64,000 nt of DNA, taken from Pseudomonas baetica (lineage in GTDB: Bacteria; Pseudomonadota; Gammaproteobacteria; Pseudomonadales; Pseudomonadaceae). The stretch is taken from assembly GCF_002813455.1 (NCBI RefSeq), contig NZ_PHHE01000001.1:1860001-1924000 (forward strand), given 5' to 3'. Shown here in pieces: positions 35,401-43,790 of this stretch. The notes under the pieces are model-generated. The model worked only from the letters and a program-made list of their open reading frames with translations, was not told the DNA's origin and made no database searches. Made by a program: the position numbers and the translations under genes. Positions within the stretch are counted from its first letter, which is position 1, and every line of letters begins with the position of its first letter.

Positions 35401-36285
35401 CTGCTGTAAGTGTTCCTGTGCAACACGCTGATCATCGCGCGCGCCGAACCAGTCCAGATCCCTGAGGTAAGTTTCTGCGTAGCGACGTGCAATAGGGCTG
35501 GCAGCGAGAGCCGACACGACCGATTGTGCCTCGGACCGCTTGAACGGGGTGGCGCGCCCACCGTGAATGATGTCTGCCAGATGGCTCAGCAATGGCTGTC
35601 CGCCGGTGTATTGCCGGGTTAAGGCGCGGATCTGGTTACGTTGCTCTGGCAGTAGGGCTTTTGCGTTGACGTCGTTGCCATTGAGCATTTCCCAATAGTT
35701 GCCCAAGGGCGGGCTGGCGGGATATTCGTATTGCAAGAAAGCCAGCAACCGCTGCGCGTCCATAGCGGTTTGCGGAACATTGAATTGGTGAAACTTAAGC
35801 CATTGGACGATATCAACGTGGTCGTCGAGAGTAATACTGCCACCGGCCAGTTCCGCCAGTTCATACAATAGCTGAAGGTCTTCCTGCAGTGTCGGCGCAA
35901 GTTTTTCTGCATGACTGAATATTCGTGCCTGACCGTCGAAGCGGGCATCTATCTGGCCACTGGCGGTAACACTCAATACGGCATGAGAAGGAATCTGAAG
36001 TTTGCCCAGCAGTAGCTGCAATTCAACCTTCGCGGTCATTTCCTGCAAGATGGCGATGCCGGGTTTGAGGGCATTGTGCAGCGCTGACTCAGGCGCCAGA
36101 AAGATCTGGGCGTCCCAGTGAACGATGCTCTCAGCGTGTGCGTACCTGCGCACAACGGTGGTCAGTTTATCGATAACTTGCAGGCGTTCGCGTCTGTCAG
36201 TCATTAGTGAATCATAATGGGCGACTTTTGTCGGTGCGCCACGAGATAGTTTGTACGCCGAGGCGCTGATATTAATATTGATCAT
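32491..36285 (-). CDS. Large dermonecrotic-toxin-like protein with C-terminal metalloprotease signature
   Basis: A 1264-residue protein. The N-terminal ~700 residues look like the DUF6543/dermonecrotic-toxin N-terminal family abundant in Pseudomonas (for example AIVLDLYPACAEDEPRNHVAGFNLY). A hydrophobic stretch (about residues 855-880, MTLLLVVAVVGKIVTIG) could be a membrane-inserting segment. Near the C-terminus HEIFH (1152-1156) is directly followed by GTPRTKD (1157-1163): an HExxH zinc site and the GTxxxxD third-ligand motif of M35 aspzincin peptidases. It may thus be a toxin whose C-terminal domain is a zinc protease. No signal peptide. ATG at 36285 with AGGG at spacing 6. Part of its 3' end is duplicated at 31707. 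Confidence 0.72.
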   Translation of the reverse strand: MININISASAYKLSRGAPTKVAHYDSLMTDRRERLQVIDKLTTVVRRYAHAESIVHWDAQIFLAPESALHNALKPGIAILQEMTAKVELQLLLGKLQIPSHAVLSVTASGQIDARFDGQARIFSHAEKLAPTLQEDLQLLYELAELAGGSITLDDHVDIVQWLKFHQFNVPQTAMDAQRLLAFLQYEYPASPPLGNYWEMLNGNDVNAKALLPEQRNQIRALTRQYTGGQPLLSHLADIIHGGRATPFKRSEAQSVVSALAASPIARRYAETYLRDLDWFGARDDQRVAQEHLQQLLLTAIVLDLYPACAEDEPRNHVAGFNLYAAEHMEMTFADVHTKLEEHLLEHCAIGEMELALASHLLLASKAPEFLVKDLPPTLFLGTPQWVDYCRAVATVEIGAPGASRLMNYQQVLDVLSFASISESQQALNALASVDPVVDWALLNSIISLDETKTSLPRALEKALSAYERYAQSYTDTANTLSRPLPTRRAIALDILKHVAPGCSYLEDEVVYQVRNRQYQDSLSEPLAMSLVDLHMSNDLAPGDWDVKQGTSLYTAYPGLLRELVSAQSLFHRQFHRDYVPHTEAMATHLKLAFSSIPKVDRERLLQGRITLFTVRSSAAIVPTPSMDIALTPFDLIGNVIDAVHNLRLVENQQGKDAATGRYGVVICASVEGQVYCYELFTLQGKCLANPALGKLINDAGLLKTPAREDFTGNLTQYGAPAALINIPTNVECYTHGVPPGFVAASQGIIEKLAVLPALNNLDIQPKGYYQSFFDGDFDRLANFVLKHRPIATYDELVKECWGHTRLEKLRAKREADLDTLLNIIVPFKSCIEDIASGDTDRQLSGAKSCILEAAMTLLLVVAVVGKIVTIGARTASLASKSFQLAKASIGFINAVFNPLDGWVELAQAGQKMLGKGVSRFGRAGQQSLEIATFQIRRLTGHAQSYDLIKAAERTDIAHGIWRPSGAASEPLTILATRYNDDWYALNRFRQPWGEKLRNFDLNITLPRPHWNKILPNTYARAIIKKSLPVASQKVDDAIKVLDDPNLISESGIVLELLLGDNSVDARRVYRQYLTDVKTDLSLVEPKNIQLDSTKNSDAYAALEWGKYNDWKNGDRVKNAENPFIHVYTRNFNDAYRNDHFNPAAAADIFVHEIFHGTPRTKDFAYALDTGVYQKGYQQLDSAPLLNLANGMVSMNLPSFPDVNYNRGTALKNADSFSLATSLLSQLKTNKPAYQQNVKVMREALERARYGFIHDRALIKLNIL

Positions 36286-36391
36286 GAAGAACCCTGGGTG
36301 AACTGTATTTGCAGTTCGGGAACTTTCTTTTATGGATTGATCGCAGGCAAGCGCTGTGGCGTAAGTTTCTATTGCGAGAACTTTATATGAG

Positions 36392-36432
36392 ATAAATAAA
36401 AACGACCGTCACAACTTGTTGTTGTGACGGCC
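36392..36432 (-). terminator. Rho-independent terminator after the single-domain response regulator
   Basis: Perfect-type stem GCCGTCACAAC / GTTGTGACGGT with a five-base loop, followed on the minus strand by TTTTTATTT. It lies about 105 bases after the stop of the receiver gene at 36538 and just before the toxin gene. Confidence 0.88.
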
Positions 36433-36537
36433 ATTGGCTTTGCGTGGGTAAAATGTGTCGGGTGCCGTTGACAAGAGGCCCGGTTATTACTGTCAGGTTA
36501 TGTTTCTGGCCTCGAAGTTTTCATTGGGAAATTTACG

Positions 36538-36897
36538 TTAGCCGATTATTTCACTGACCTTGTCACGCAATTGATCAATTGAGAACGGTTTGCCAATGAT
36601 GTGCATGCCCGCAGGCACATCGATGCTCTCGGCATAACCGCTGGCAAACAGGATCGGCAACTCAAAGCGCAGAGCCCGCGCTTCGGTGGCGAGTTCGCGG
36701 CCATCCATGCCCGGCAGGCCGACATCGGTCATCATCAGATCGATGGGCTGATTTTCATTCTTGAGGAATTCCAGCGCCTGCTCACTGCCGTCCGCTTCCA
36801 GCACTTTGAAGTCCAGTTCCTCCAGCACATCGACGATCAGCATGCGCACGATGGCGTCGTCTTCTACTACAAGGATGGTGGCGGCGGTGGCGGACAT
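36538..36897 (-). CDS. Single-domain response regulator
   Basis: A 119-residue stand-alone receiver (REC). The acidic pair is in VVEDDA, the phospho-acceptor is D58 (MMTDVGLPGMDG), the conserved Thr/Ser position is in LFASGYAE and the lysine is in IIGKPFS. There is no output domain, so it probably relays phosphate or modulates partners by protein contact. It is divergent from the large hybrid kinase gene and its sequence type (GLPGMDGRELA, SGYAE, KPF) is like the receiver of the hybrid kinase at 43791, so it may serve that signalling block. Confidence 0.9.
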   Translation of the reverse strand: MSATAATILVVEDDAIVRMLIVDVLEELDFKVLEADGSEQALEFLKNENQPIDLMMTDVGLPGMDGRELATEARALRFELPILFASGYAESIDVPAGMHIIGKPFSIDQLRDKVSEIIG

Positions 36898-37163
36898 GAT
36901 AAGGGTCTCGAAAAAGTGGATTCAGTGTCGTCCGGTCGATCAAATATGCCGGGCTCGTGCATCAGTAAGTGGCGCAGTGCCACAAGTTCCCCGCATGAAC
37001 GCAAAAAAGCATAGCGGCTGAACGTTCGGGAAGGATAACTGCTGCGCGAGGCCCCGGTGTGGGCAATTACGCCGATTTACAGCTAAAGCTGCAGGAAAAA
37101 TGGATCCATACCGCTGTTTTGGGGCAAACTCTCTGGTTTTCAACAGTTCGACAAGGCTGCCCC

Positions 37164-40100
37164 ATGTCCTCTCCGTCTTCGGTAGATGAGCAACGGTTTC
37201 GCAAACTCCTGAGTCGCAACATCAGCCTGCCGCTGGGTGTTGGCGTGCTCAGTGCAGTGTTCTTCGTGTCGCTGATCACGTATCTGCTGTCGGTTATTCA
37301 GTGGGTCGAACACACAGACCGGGTGATCAATAACGCCAACGAAGCGGTGAAACTTACCGTGGATCTGGAAACCGGCATGCGCGGCTTTCTGCTCAGCGGC
37401 GACGAGCATTTCCTCGATCCGTACGAAACGGCCAAGCCGCGAATCGCCGTTGCGCTCAATACCTTGCTCGAACTGACCGCCGACAATCCAGTGCAGACCG
37501 ATCGCTTGCGCCGTCTCCAGGCCTTGCAGATTGAATGGGCAACCTACGCGCAATCGATGATCGATCTGCAGCGCAGCAGCGGGGATTACCGAGGCGCCGT
37601 CAAGGCCGGACGCGGTAAGCGCCTGACCGACGAGATTCGCAAGCAGTTTGAAGACGTGATCGACATGGAGCAGCAGTTGCGCACCACACGCAACGAAGAA
37701 GTGCGCCGCACCACGATCTGGAGCATCACCCTGTACCTGATTTTTGTGGCGGGCATCAGTGCGTTGCTGGCGTACATCGGGCGTCGTGACCTGGTCAACC
37801 TGTCCGAAAGCTACGGCGCCACATTGGCGTCGCAGAACGCCAGTGCCGAGCGCCTGGAGCAGCAAGCATGGCTGCGTAACGGGCAGACCGAGTTGGCCGA
37901 GCAGGTGCTGGGACAACTGACGCTCAACCTGCTGGGCCGCAACATTTTGCAGTTCTGCGCGCAATATCTCGGCACCGCCGTGGCGGCGCTTTACGTACGC
38001 GAAGAGCACGGTGGCCTCAAGCGAGTGGCGACTTATGGCTTCTCTCGCGAGCAGGAAGAGCAGGACCAGTCGATCTACAGCGGCGAAGGCATTGTCGGCC
38101 AGGTCGCGCAGCAGGCGCGGCTTATTCGTCTCGATTCAGTACCGTCGGATTACTTCAAAGTCAGCTCCGGTCTGGGGCAAGGCCTGCCGCACAGCGTGCT
38201 GGTGGTGCCGACCAGCGATGACGAACGGGTCAACGGCGTGATCGAACTGGGTTTCCTGCGTCCGCTCAACGACCGCGATATCGAATTGCTGGAATTGATT
38301 GCCGGCAACATCGGCACCTCGATCGAGGCCGCTCGCTACCGTCAGCGCTTGCAGGAAGTGCTGGCCGAAACCCAGCAACTCAACGAAGAGTTGCAGGTCC
38401 AGCAGGAAGAGCTGAAGACCGCCAACGAAGAGCTGGAAGAGCAATCGCGGATCCTCAAGGAATCCCAGGCGCATCTGGAAACCCAGCAAATCGAGCTGGA
38501 GCAGACCAACGAACAGCTCGCCGAACAGGCGCAGACCCTGGCCGAGCAACGCGACGCCATGGACCTGAAAAACACCGAACTGAATCAGGCGCAAGTGCAA
38601 CTTGAAGAGCGCGCCGAAGAACTGCAGCGTTCGAGCAAGTACAAGTCCGAATTCCTCGCCAACATGTCCCATGAACTGCGCACGCCGCTGAACAGCTCGC
38701 TGATTCTGGCCAAGTTGCTGGCGGAGAACCCGCAGGACAATCTCAGCGCCGAACAGGTCAAGTTTGCCGAGTCGATCTACTCTGCCGGCAACGATCTGCT
38801 CAACCTGATCAACGACATTCTTGATATTTCCAAGGTCGAGGCCGGCAAGCTGGAAGTGATCCCGGAAAATACCAGCGTCGCGCGCTTGGCTGATGGTCTG
38901 CGCAGCGTGTTTGAACCGCTGGCCGCCGACAAGCGCCTGACCTTTAGCGTTGATCTGCTTCCGGACGCACCGGTGACACTGTTTACCGACCGCCAGCGCC
39001 TGGAGCAGGTGATCAAAAACCTGCTGTCCAACGCCGTGAAATTCACCGAACAGGGCACTGTCAGCCTGACCATCAGCGGTCAGCCGAATGAGCGCATTGC
39101 GTTCATCGTGCGCGATTCGGGCATCGGCATTGCCGCCGATCAGCAGGAAAGCATCTTCGAGGCGTTCCGTCAGGCCGATGGCACCACCAATCGCAAATAC
39201 GGCGGCACCGGGCTGGGCCTGTCGATTTCGCGCGATCTGGCCACGTTGCTCGGCGGCTCGATCAGCGTCAGCAGCGCGCCGGGGCAGGGCAGTGTGTTCA
39301 CGCTGGTATTGCCGCAGCAGTACAACGAGTCCACCGACGTATCGCATGCGCCATTGACCTTCACCCCGCCTGCACACACCGTGACAGCGGCCGTTGCCCC
39401 GGCGATTGTGGTTTCACCGCTGGCGCCGGTGAACATCCCGCGCTTTGCCGATGACCGCGACAAGGCACCGTTCGCCACCCGCTGCATTCTGGTGGTGGAA
39501 GATGAGCCGAACTTTGCACACATTCTCTACGATCTGGCCCACGAACTCGGCTATCAGTGCCTGGTCGCCCACGGCGCCGATGAAGGGTATGACCTGGCGC
39601 GCGAGTTCGTCCCGGATGCGATCCTGCTCGACATGCGCCTGCCGGACCATTCCGGTCTGACTGTATTGCAGCGCCTGAAAGAACACGCCGAAACCCGGCA
39701 CATCCCGGTGCATGTGATCTCGGTCGAGGATCGGGTCGAAGCGGCAATGCACATGGGCGCGATCGGTTACGCGGTCAAACCGACCACACGCGAAGAGCTC
39801 AAGGACGTTTTCGCCCGCCTCGAAGCCAAGCTGACCCAGAAGGTCAAGCGCGTGCTGTTGGTCGAAGACGACGATTTGCAGCGCGAGAGCATCGCGCGGC
39901 TGATTGGCGACGACGACATTGAAATCACCGCCGTGGGCCTGGCCCAGGACGCGTTGGAGCTGCTGCGCACGACGATTTTCGATTGCATGGTCATCGACTT
40001 GAAGCTGCCGGACATGCTCGGCAACGAACTGCTCAAGCGCATGTCCACCGAGGACATCTGCTCGTTCCCGCCGGTCATTGTCTACACCGGGCGCAACCTG

Positions 40101-40661
40101 ACCCGTGACGAAGAGGCCGACCTGCGCAAGTATTCGCGCTCGATCATCATCAAGGGTGCGCGTTCGCCGGAACGCCTGCTCGATGAGGTCACACTCTTTT
40201 TGCACAAAGTCGAATCGCAGTTGTCCCATGAACGGCAGAAGATGCTCAAGACCGCGCGCAGTCGCGACAAGGTCTTTGAGGGTCGCAAAGTGTTGCTGGT
40301 GGACGACGATGTGCGCAACATCTTCGCCCTGACCAGTGCGTTGGAGACCAAAGGCGCAGTCGTGGTGATCGGTCGTAATGGCCGTGAAGCGATTGAGAAA
40401 CTCAATGAAGTCGAGGACATCGACCTGGTGCTGATGGACGTGATGATGCCGGAAATGGATGGCTTCGAAGCCACCATTGAAATCCGCAAGGATCCGCGCT
40501 GGCGCAAACTGCCCATTATTGCGGTGACGGCCAAGGCCATGAAGGACGATCAGGAGCGCTGCCTGCAGGCGGGCGCCAACGATTATCTGGCCAAGCCCAT
40601 CGACCTGGATCGCTTGTTCTCGTTGATTCGCGTGTGGTTACCGAAGATGGAACGCATTTAG
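37164..40661 (+). CDS. CHASE3-GAF hybrid histidine kinase with three receiver domains
   Basis: An 1165-residue hybrid sensor kinase. Order: membrane helix (about 20-43), CHASE3 periplasmic sensor, second helix (about 200-220), GAF (about 265-405), a long coiled coil rich in Gln/Glu (405-490), HisKA with H503 (MSHELRTPL), HATPase (KNLLSNAVKFT, DSGIGI, GGTGLGLSIS), then three receivers with phospho-aspartates D823, D945 and D1092. This fits kinases that take several phosphate inputs or outputs. It starts an operon with cheR, cheB, a second kinase and a receiver, all overlapping or nearly so. The ATG at 37164 has AAGG at spacing 7. Confidence 0.92.
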   Translation: MSSPSSVDEQRFRKLLSRNISLPLGVGVLSAVFFVSLITYLLSVIQWVEHTDRVINNANEAVKLTVDLETGMRGFLLSGDEHFLDPYETAKPRIAVALNTLLELTADNPVQTDRLRRLQALQIEWATYAQSMIDLQRSSGDYRGAVKAGRGKRLTDEIRKQFEDVIDMEQQLRTTRNEEVRRTTIWSITLYLIFVAGISALLAYIGRRDLVNLSESYGATLASQNASAERLEQQAWLRNGQTELAEQVLGQLTLNLLGRNILQFCAQYLGTAVAALYVREEHGGLKRVATYGFSREQEEQDQSIYSGEGIVGQVAQQARLIRLDSVPSDYFKVSSGLGQGLPHSVLVVPTSDDERVNGVIELGFLRPLNDRDIELLELIAGNIGTSIEAARYRQRLQEVLAETQQLNEELQVQQEELKTANEELEEQSRILKESQAHLETQQIELEQTNEQLAEQAQTLAEQRDAMDLKNTELNQAQVQLEERAEELQRSSKYKSEFLANMSHELRTPLNSSLILAKLLAENPQDNLSAEQVKFAESIYSAGNDLLNLINDILDISKVEAGKLEVIPENTSVARLADGLRSVFEPLAADKRLTFSVDLLPDAPVTLFTDRQRLEQVIKNLLSNAVKFTEQGTVSLTISGQPNERIAFIVRDSGIGIAADQQESIFEAFRQADGTTNRKYGGTGLGLSISRDLATLLGGSISVSSAPGQGSVFTLVLPQQYNESTDVSHAPLTFTPPAHTVTAAVAPAIVVSPLAPVNIPRFADDRDKAPFATRCILVVEDEPNFAHILYDLAHELGYQCLVAHGADEGYDLAREFVPDAILLDMRLPDHSGLTVLQRLKEHAETRHIPVHVISVEDRVEAAMHMGAIGYAVKPTTREELKDVFARLEAKLTQKVKRVLLVEDDDLQRESIARLIGDDDIEITAVGLAQDALELLRTTIFDCMVIDLKLPDMLGNELLKRMSTEDICSFPPVIVYTGRNLTRDEEADLRKYSRSIIIKGARSPERLLDEVTLFLHKVESQLSHERQKMLKTARSRDKVFEGRKVLLVDDDVRNIFALTSALETKGAVVVIGRNGREAIEKLNEVEDIDLVLMDVMMPEMDGFEATIEIRKDPRWRKLPIIAVTAKAMKDDQERCLQAGANDYLAKPIDLDRLFSLIRVWLPKMERI

Positions 40662-41494
40662 TGGAACGCAGTCATCCTCAGGAACGAAATACCGAAATCG
40701 AATTGCGGCTGTTGATTGAGGCGATCTACCTCAAGTACAGCTACGATTTTCGCGATTACTCCGGCGCTTCGATCAAGCGCCGGGTACAACACGCATTGGG
40801 CCAGTTCGAGTGCGTGACGATTTCGGCGTTGCAGGAAAAAGTCCTGCACGACCCGACCGCGTTCATGCAGTTGCTGCAATTGCTGACGATTCCGGTCAGC
40901 GAGATGTTTCGTGATCCGTCGCACTTTCTGGCGATTCGCCAGGAAGTGGTGCCGCTGCTCAGAACCTATCCGTCGATCAAGATCTGGATCGCCGGGTGCA
41001 GCACGGGGGAGGAGGTCTATTCGATGGCGATTCTGCTGCGCGAAGAAGGCCTGCTCGATCGGACGATCATTTACGCCACCGACATTAACCCGCGCTCGCT
41101 GGACAAGGCCAAGCAGGGGATCTTTTCAATGGAAAACGTCCGCGCCTATACCGCCAACTACCAGCAGGCCGGTGGTCAGTGTTCATTTGCCGATTACTAC
41201 ACGGCGGCCTACGGCTACGCGATTTTCGACAAGAGCCTGTGCGAAAACGTGACGTTCGCCGACCACAGTCTGGCGACCGACAGCGTGTTCTCCGAAACCC
41301 AATTGATTTCCTGCCGTAACGTTCTGATCTACTTCAACAAGAAGCTTCAGGATCGGGCGTTCGGGTTGTTCCATGAGTCACTGTGCCATCGCGGTTTTCT
41401 GGTGCTGGGCAGCAAAGAAACGCTGGATTTTTCCAGCTACGCCAACCAGTTCGAACCACTGGTGAAACAAGAACGGATCTACCGCAAATCATGA
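40661..41494 (+). CDS. cheR: CheR-type methyltransferase
   Basis: A 277-residue SAM-dependent CheR-type O-methyltransferase. The N-terminal helical domain (YDFRDYSGASIKRRVQHAL) is followed by the SAM-binding site IWIAGCSTGEEVYSMAILL and the ATDINPRSLDKAKQGIF and ISCRNVLIYF motifs. CheR enzymes methylate glutamates of chemoreceptors; no receptor gene lies nearby, so the target here is open. It starts on GTG at 40661, overlapping the kinase stop by one base (TAGTG). Confidence 0.9.
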   Translation: MERSHPQERNTEIELRLLIEAIYLKYSYDFRDYSGASIKRRVQHALGQFECVTISALQEKVLHDPTAFMQLLQLLTIPVSEMFRDPSHFLAIRQEVVPLLRTYPSIKIWIAGCSTGEEVYSMAILLREEGLLDRTIIYATDINPRSLDKAKQGIFSMENVRAYTANYQQAGGQCSFADYYTAAYGYAIFDKSLCENVTFADHSLATDSVFSETQLISCRNVLIYFNKKLQDRAFGLFHESLCHRGFLVLGSKETLDFSSYANQFEPLVKQERIYRKS

Positions 41495-42084
41495 ACGACA
41501 CTGCGGATCTGCCTCGAATCGAGGCTATTGTGGTCGGTGCTTCTGCCGGTGGCGTTGAGGCCTTGCTGAACCTGCTCGCGCCACTGCGCCAAGGGTTTTT
41601 ATTGCCGATCATTATCGTGCTGCACCTGCCGGAAGAGCGCCGTAGCCAACTGGCCGAAGTGTTTGCCCGACGTCTGTCGTTGCCGGTGGCAGAGGCGACG
41701 GACAAGCAGGATATCGAGGCGGGCACGGTGTATTTCGCCACGCCCGGATATCACCTGTCGGTGGAACAGGATCGCAGCCTGTCCTTGAGCCAAGAGGATC
41801 GCAATCATCATTCCCGGCCCTCGATTGATTACTTGTTCGAGTCCGCCGCCGACGTCTATGGCCCGAAGTTGGCCGCTGTGCTGCTGACCGGCGCCAACCA
41901 TGATGGCGCGCGTGGACTGGCACAGGTCAAACGCCGTGGCGGGCTGACCGTCGTCCAGGACCCCGCCGACGCCCAAGTCGCGACCATGCCTCTGGCTGCC
42001 CTGAAAACCCAGCAGCCGGATCATGTTTTACCCATCCACGGCATCGGCCGTCTGCTTGTCGAGCTGGAACGAATCGCATGCTGA
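41491..42084 (+). CDS. CheB-type methylesterase without receiver domain
   Basis: A 197-residue protein consisting only of the CheB catalytic domain: Ser18 in VVGASAGGVEAL, His in IVLHLPEE (about 46), and Asp in LLTGANHDGARGL (about 141) form the expected triad. It lacks the N-terminal receiver that normally controls CheB, so activity may be governed by partners such as the adjacent receivers. ATG at 41491 overlaps the CheR stop (ATGA). Confidence 0.9.
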   Translation: MNDTADLPRIEAIVVGASAGGVEALLNLLAPLRQGFLLPIIIVLHLPEERRSQLAEVFARRLSLPVAEATDKQDIEAGTVYFATPGYHLSVEQDRSLSLSQEDRNHHSRPSIDYLFESAADVYGPKLAAVLLTGANHDGARGLAQVKRRGGLTVVQDPADAQVATMPLAALKTQQPDHVLPIHGIGRLLVELERIAC

Positions 42085-43292
42085 GTAATATCCAGGCAAA
42101 ACTGCTGATCGTCGACGATCTGCCCGAGAACCTGCTGGCGCTTGAAGCGCTGATCAAACGTGAAGATCGCACTGTCTACAAGGCGCTGTCGGCGGACGAA
42201 GCACTGTCGCTGCTGCTGCAACACGAATTCGCCATGGCCATCCTTGACGTGCAGATGCCCGGCATGAACGGCTTCGAACTGGCCGAGTTGATGCGCGGCA
42301 CCGAGAAAACCAAGAACATCCCGATCATTTTCGTCAGCGCTGCCGGCCGTGAACTGAACTACGCGTTCAAAGGCTACGAAAGCGGGGCCGTCGACTTCCT
42401 GCACAAGCCGCTGGATATCCATGCGGTGAAGAGCAAGGTCAACGTCTTTGTTGATCTGTACCGCCAGAGCAAGGCCATGAAGCAACAGGTCGAAGCGCTG
42501 GAGCAGGCCCGACGCGAGCAGGAAGCGCTGCTGCAACAGTTGCAGAGCACCCAGCTGGAGCTTGAGCAAGCGGTGCGCATGCGTGATGACTTCATGTCGA
42601 TCGTCGCCCACGAAGTGCGCACGCCGCTTAATGGCCTGATCCTCGAAACCCAGTTACGCAAGATGCACCTGGCGCGGGACAACGCCGCGGCGTTCACCCT
42701 CGACAAAATGCACGCCATGGTCGATCGCGACGAGCGCCAGATCAAAAGCCTGATTCGTCTGATCGAGGACATGCTCGACGTGTCACGGATTCGTACCGGC
42801 AAGTTATCGATCCGGCCAAACCGTTTCGATCTGGTGCAACTGGTCGCCAATCTGCTGCAAAACTTCGCACAGCAGATGGAGGCGGCGGAAACGGCAGTGA
42901 CCTTTGAGGCAGAGTTGCCGGTGGAGGGTTATTGGGACGAATTCCGCATCGAGCAGGTGATTTCCAATCTGTTGACCAACGCCTTGCGTTACGGCGGCAG
43001 AAGTCCGGTTCAGGTGCGCGTTTACCGTCAAGGCAACGAAGCGCGGGTCGAGGTGCAGGACCACGGGATCGGCATCAGTGCCGAGAACCAGAAACGCATT
43101 TTTCAACAGTTCGAACGGGTTTCCGCCAAGACGGTAGTGGCCGGGCTCGGACTGGGTCTGTTCATTTCCGAGCAGATCGTCGCCGCCCATGGCGGTTCTA
43201 TCGTCGTCGAGAGTGAAATCAACGAAGGCGCCCTGTTTCGCGTTTGTCTGCCGATTCAGGAAAACGGCAAATCCGACGCAACCTCTGAGTGA
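42078..43292 (+). CDS. Receiver-histidine kinase (REC-HisKA-HATPase)
   Basis: A 404-residue soluble protein with the receiver first (D57 in AILDVQMPGMNGFE), a coiled coil (about 130-165), a HisKA domain with H178 (IVAHEVRTPLNG) and a HATPase domain (NLLTNALRYGG, DHGIGI, GLGLGLFISEQIV). No sensor or membrane segment is present, so its input is probably phosphate from the upstream hybrid kinase. It overlaps cheB by 7 bases. Confidence 0.9.
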   Translation: MLSNIQAKLLIVDDLPENLLALEALIKREDRTVYKALSADEALSLLLQHEFAMAILDVQMPGMNGFELAELMRGTEKTKNIPIIFVSAAGRELNYAFKGYESGAVDFLHKPLDIHAVKSKVNVFVDLYRQSKAMKQQVEALEQARREQEALLQQLQSTQLELEQAVRMRDDFMSIVAHEVRTPLNGLILETQLRKMHLARDNAAAFTLDKMHAMVDRDERQIKSLIRLIEDMLDVSRIRTGKLSIRPNRFDLVQLVANLLQNFAQQMEAAETAVTFEAELPVEGYWDEFRIEQVISNLLTNALRYGGRSPVQVRVYRQGNEARVEVQDHGIGISAENQKRIFQQFERVSAKTVVAGLGLGLFISEQIVAAHGGSIVVESEINEGALFRVCLPIQENGKSDATSE

Positions 43293-43336
43293 CCGCACGG
43301 TCGTATCAGCAGCTATTGACCGAACAAAGGCTTCCC

Positions 43337-43714
43337 ATGAGCGTAGATGCGCAAGATGTAGTACTCGTCGTCGAGGACGAACCGGTTATCTTGATGGTGC
43401 TGACAGATTATCTGTCGGGGCAGGGCTACCGCGTGTTGCAGGCAGAAAGTGGCGAACAGGCGTTCGAGATTCTGGCGAGCAAGCCGCATCTGGATGTATT
43501 GATTACCGACTTTCGTTTGCCCGGTGGTATCTCCGGCGTGCAGATTGCCGAGCCCGCCGTAAAGCTGCGGCCTGATCTGAAGGTGATTTTCATCAGCGGT
43601 TATCCGCAGGAAATTCGCGAGACCGGCAGCCCGATCACGCTCAAGGCGCCGATTCTGGAAAAACCGTTCGACCTGGACGTGCTGCAGGAAAAGATTCAAG
43701 AACTGTTGGCCTGA
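43337..43714 (+). CDS. Single-domain response regulator
   Basis: A 125-residue stand-alone receiver: acidic pair in VVEDEP, phospho-acceptor D58 (LITDFRLPGG), SGYPQ and the lysine in EKPFD. It ends the plus-strand signalling operon. The ATG at 43337 has AAAGG at spacing 6; a GTG at 43289 that overlaps the preceding stop is a less likely start. Confidence 0.88.
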   Translation: MSVDAQDVVLVVEDEPVILMVLTDYLSGQGYRVLQAESGEQAFEILASKPHLDVLITDFRLPGGISGVQIAEPAVKLRPDLKVIFISGYPQEIRETGSPITLKAPILEKPFDLDVLQEKIQELLA

Positions 43715-43741
43715 TCCACAGCGCCTGACCTGAGTATCTCC

Positions 43742-43781
43742 CTGTAGGAGCTGCCGCAGGCTCGGGCCGCTCCTACAGTTG
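43742..43781. repeat. REP-like element (TGTAGGAGCTGCC type)
   Basis: Inverted repeat CTGTAGGAGC ... GCTCCTACAG between the convergent signalling units. Same family as 2431-2464 and 51459-51485. It may also act as a barrier between the convergent transcripts. Confidence 0.7.
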
Positions 43782-43790
43782 TATATCGGC

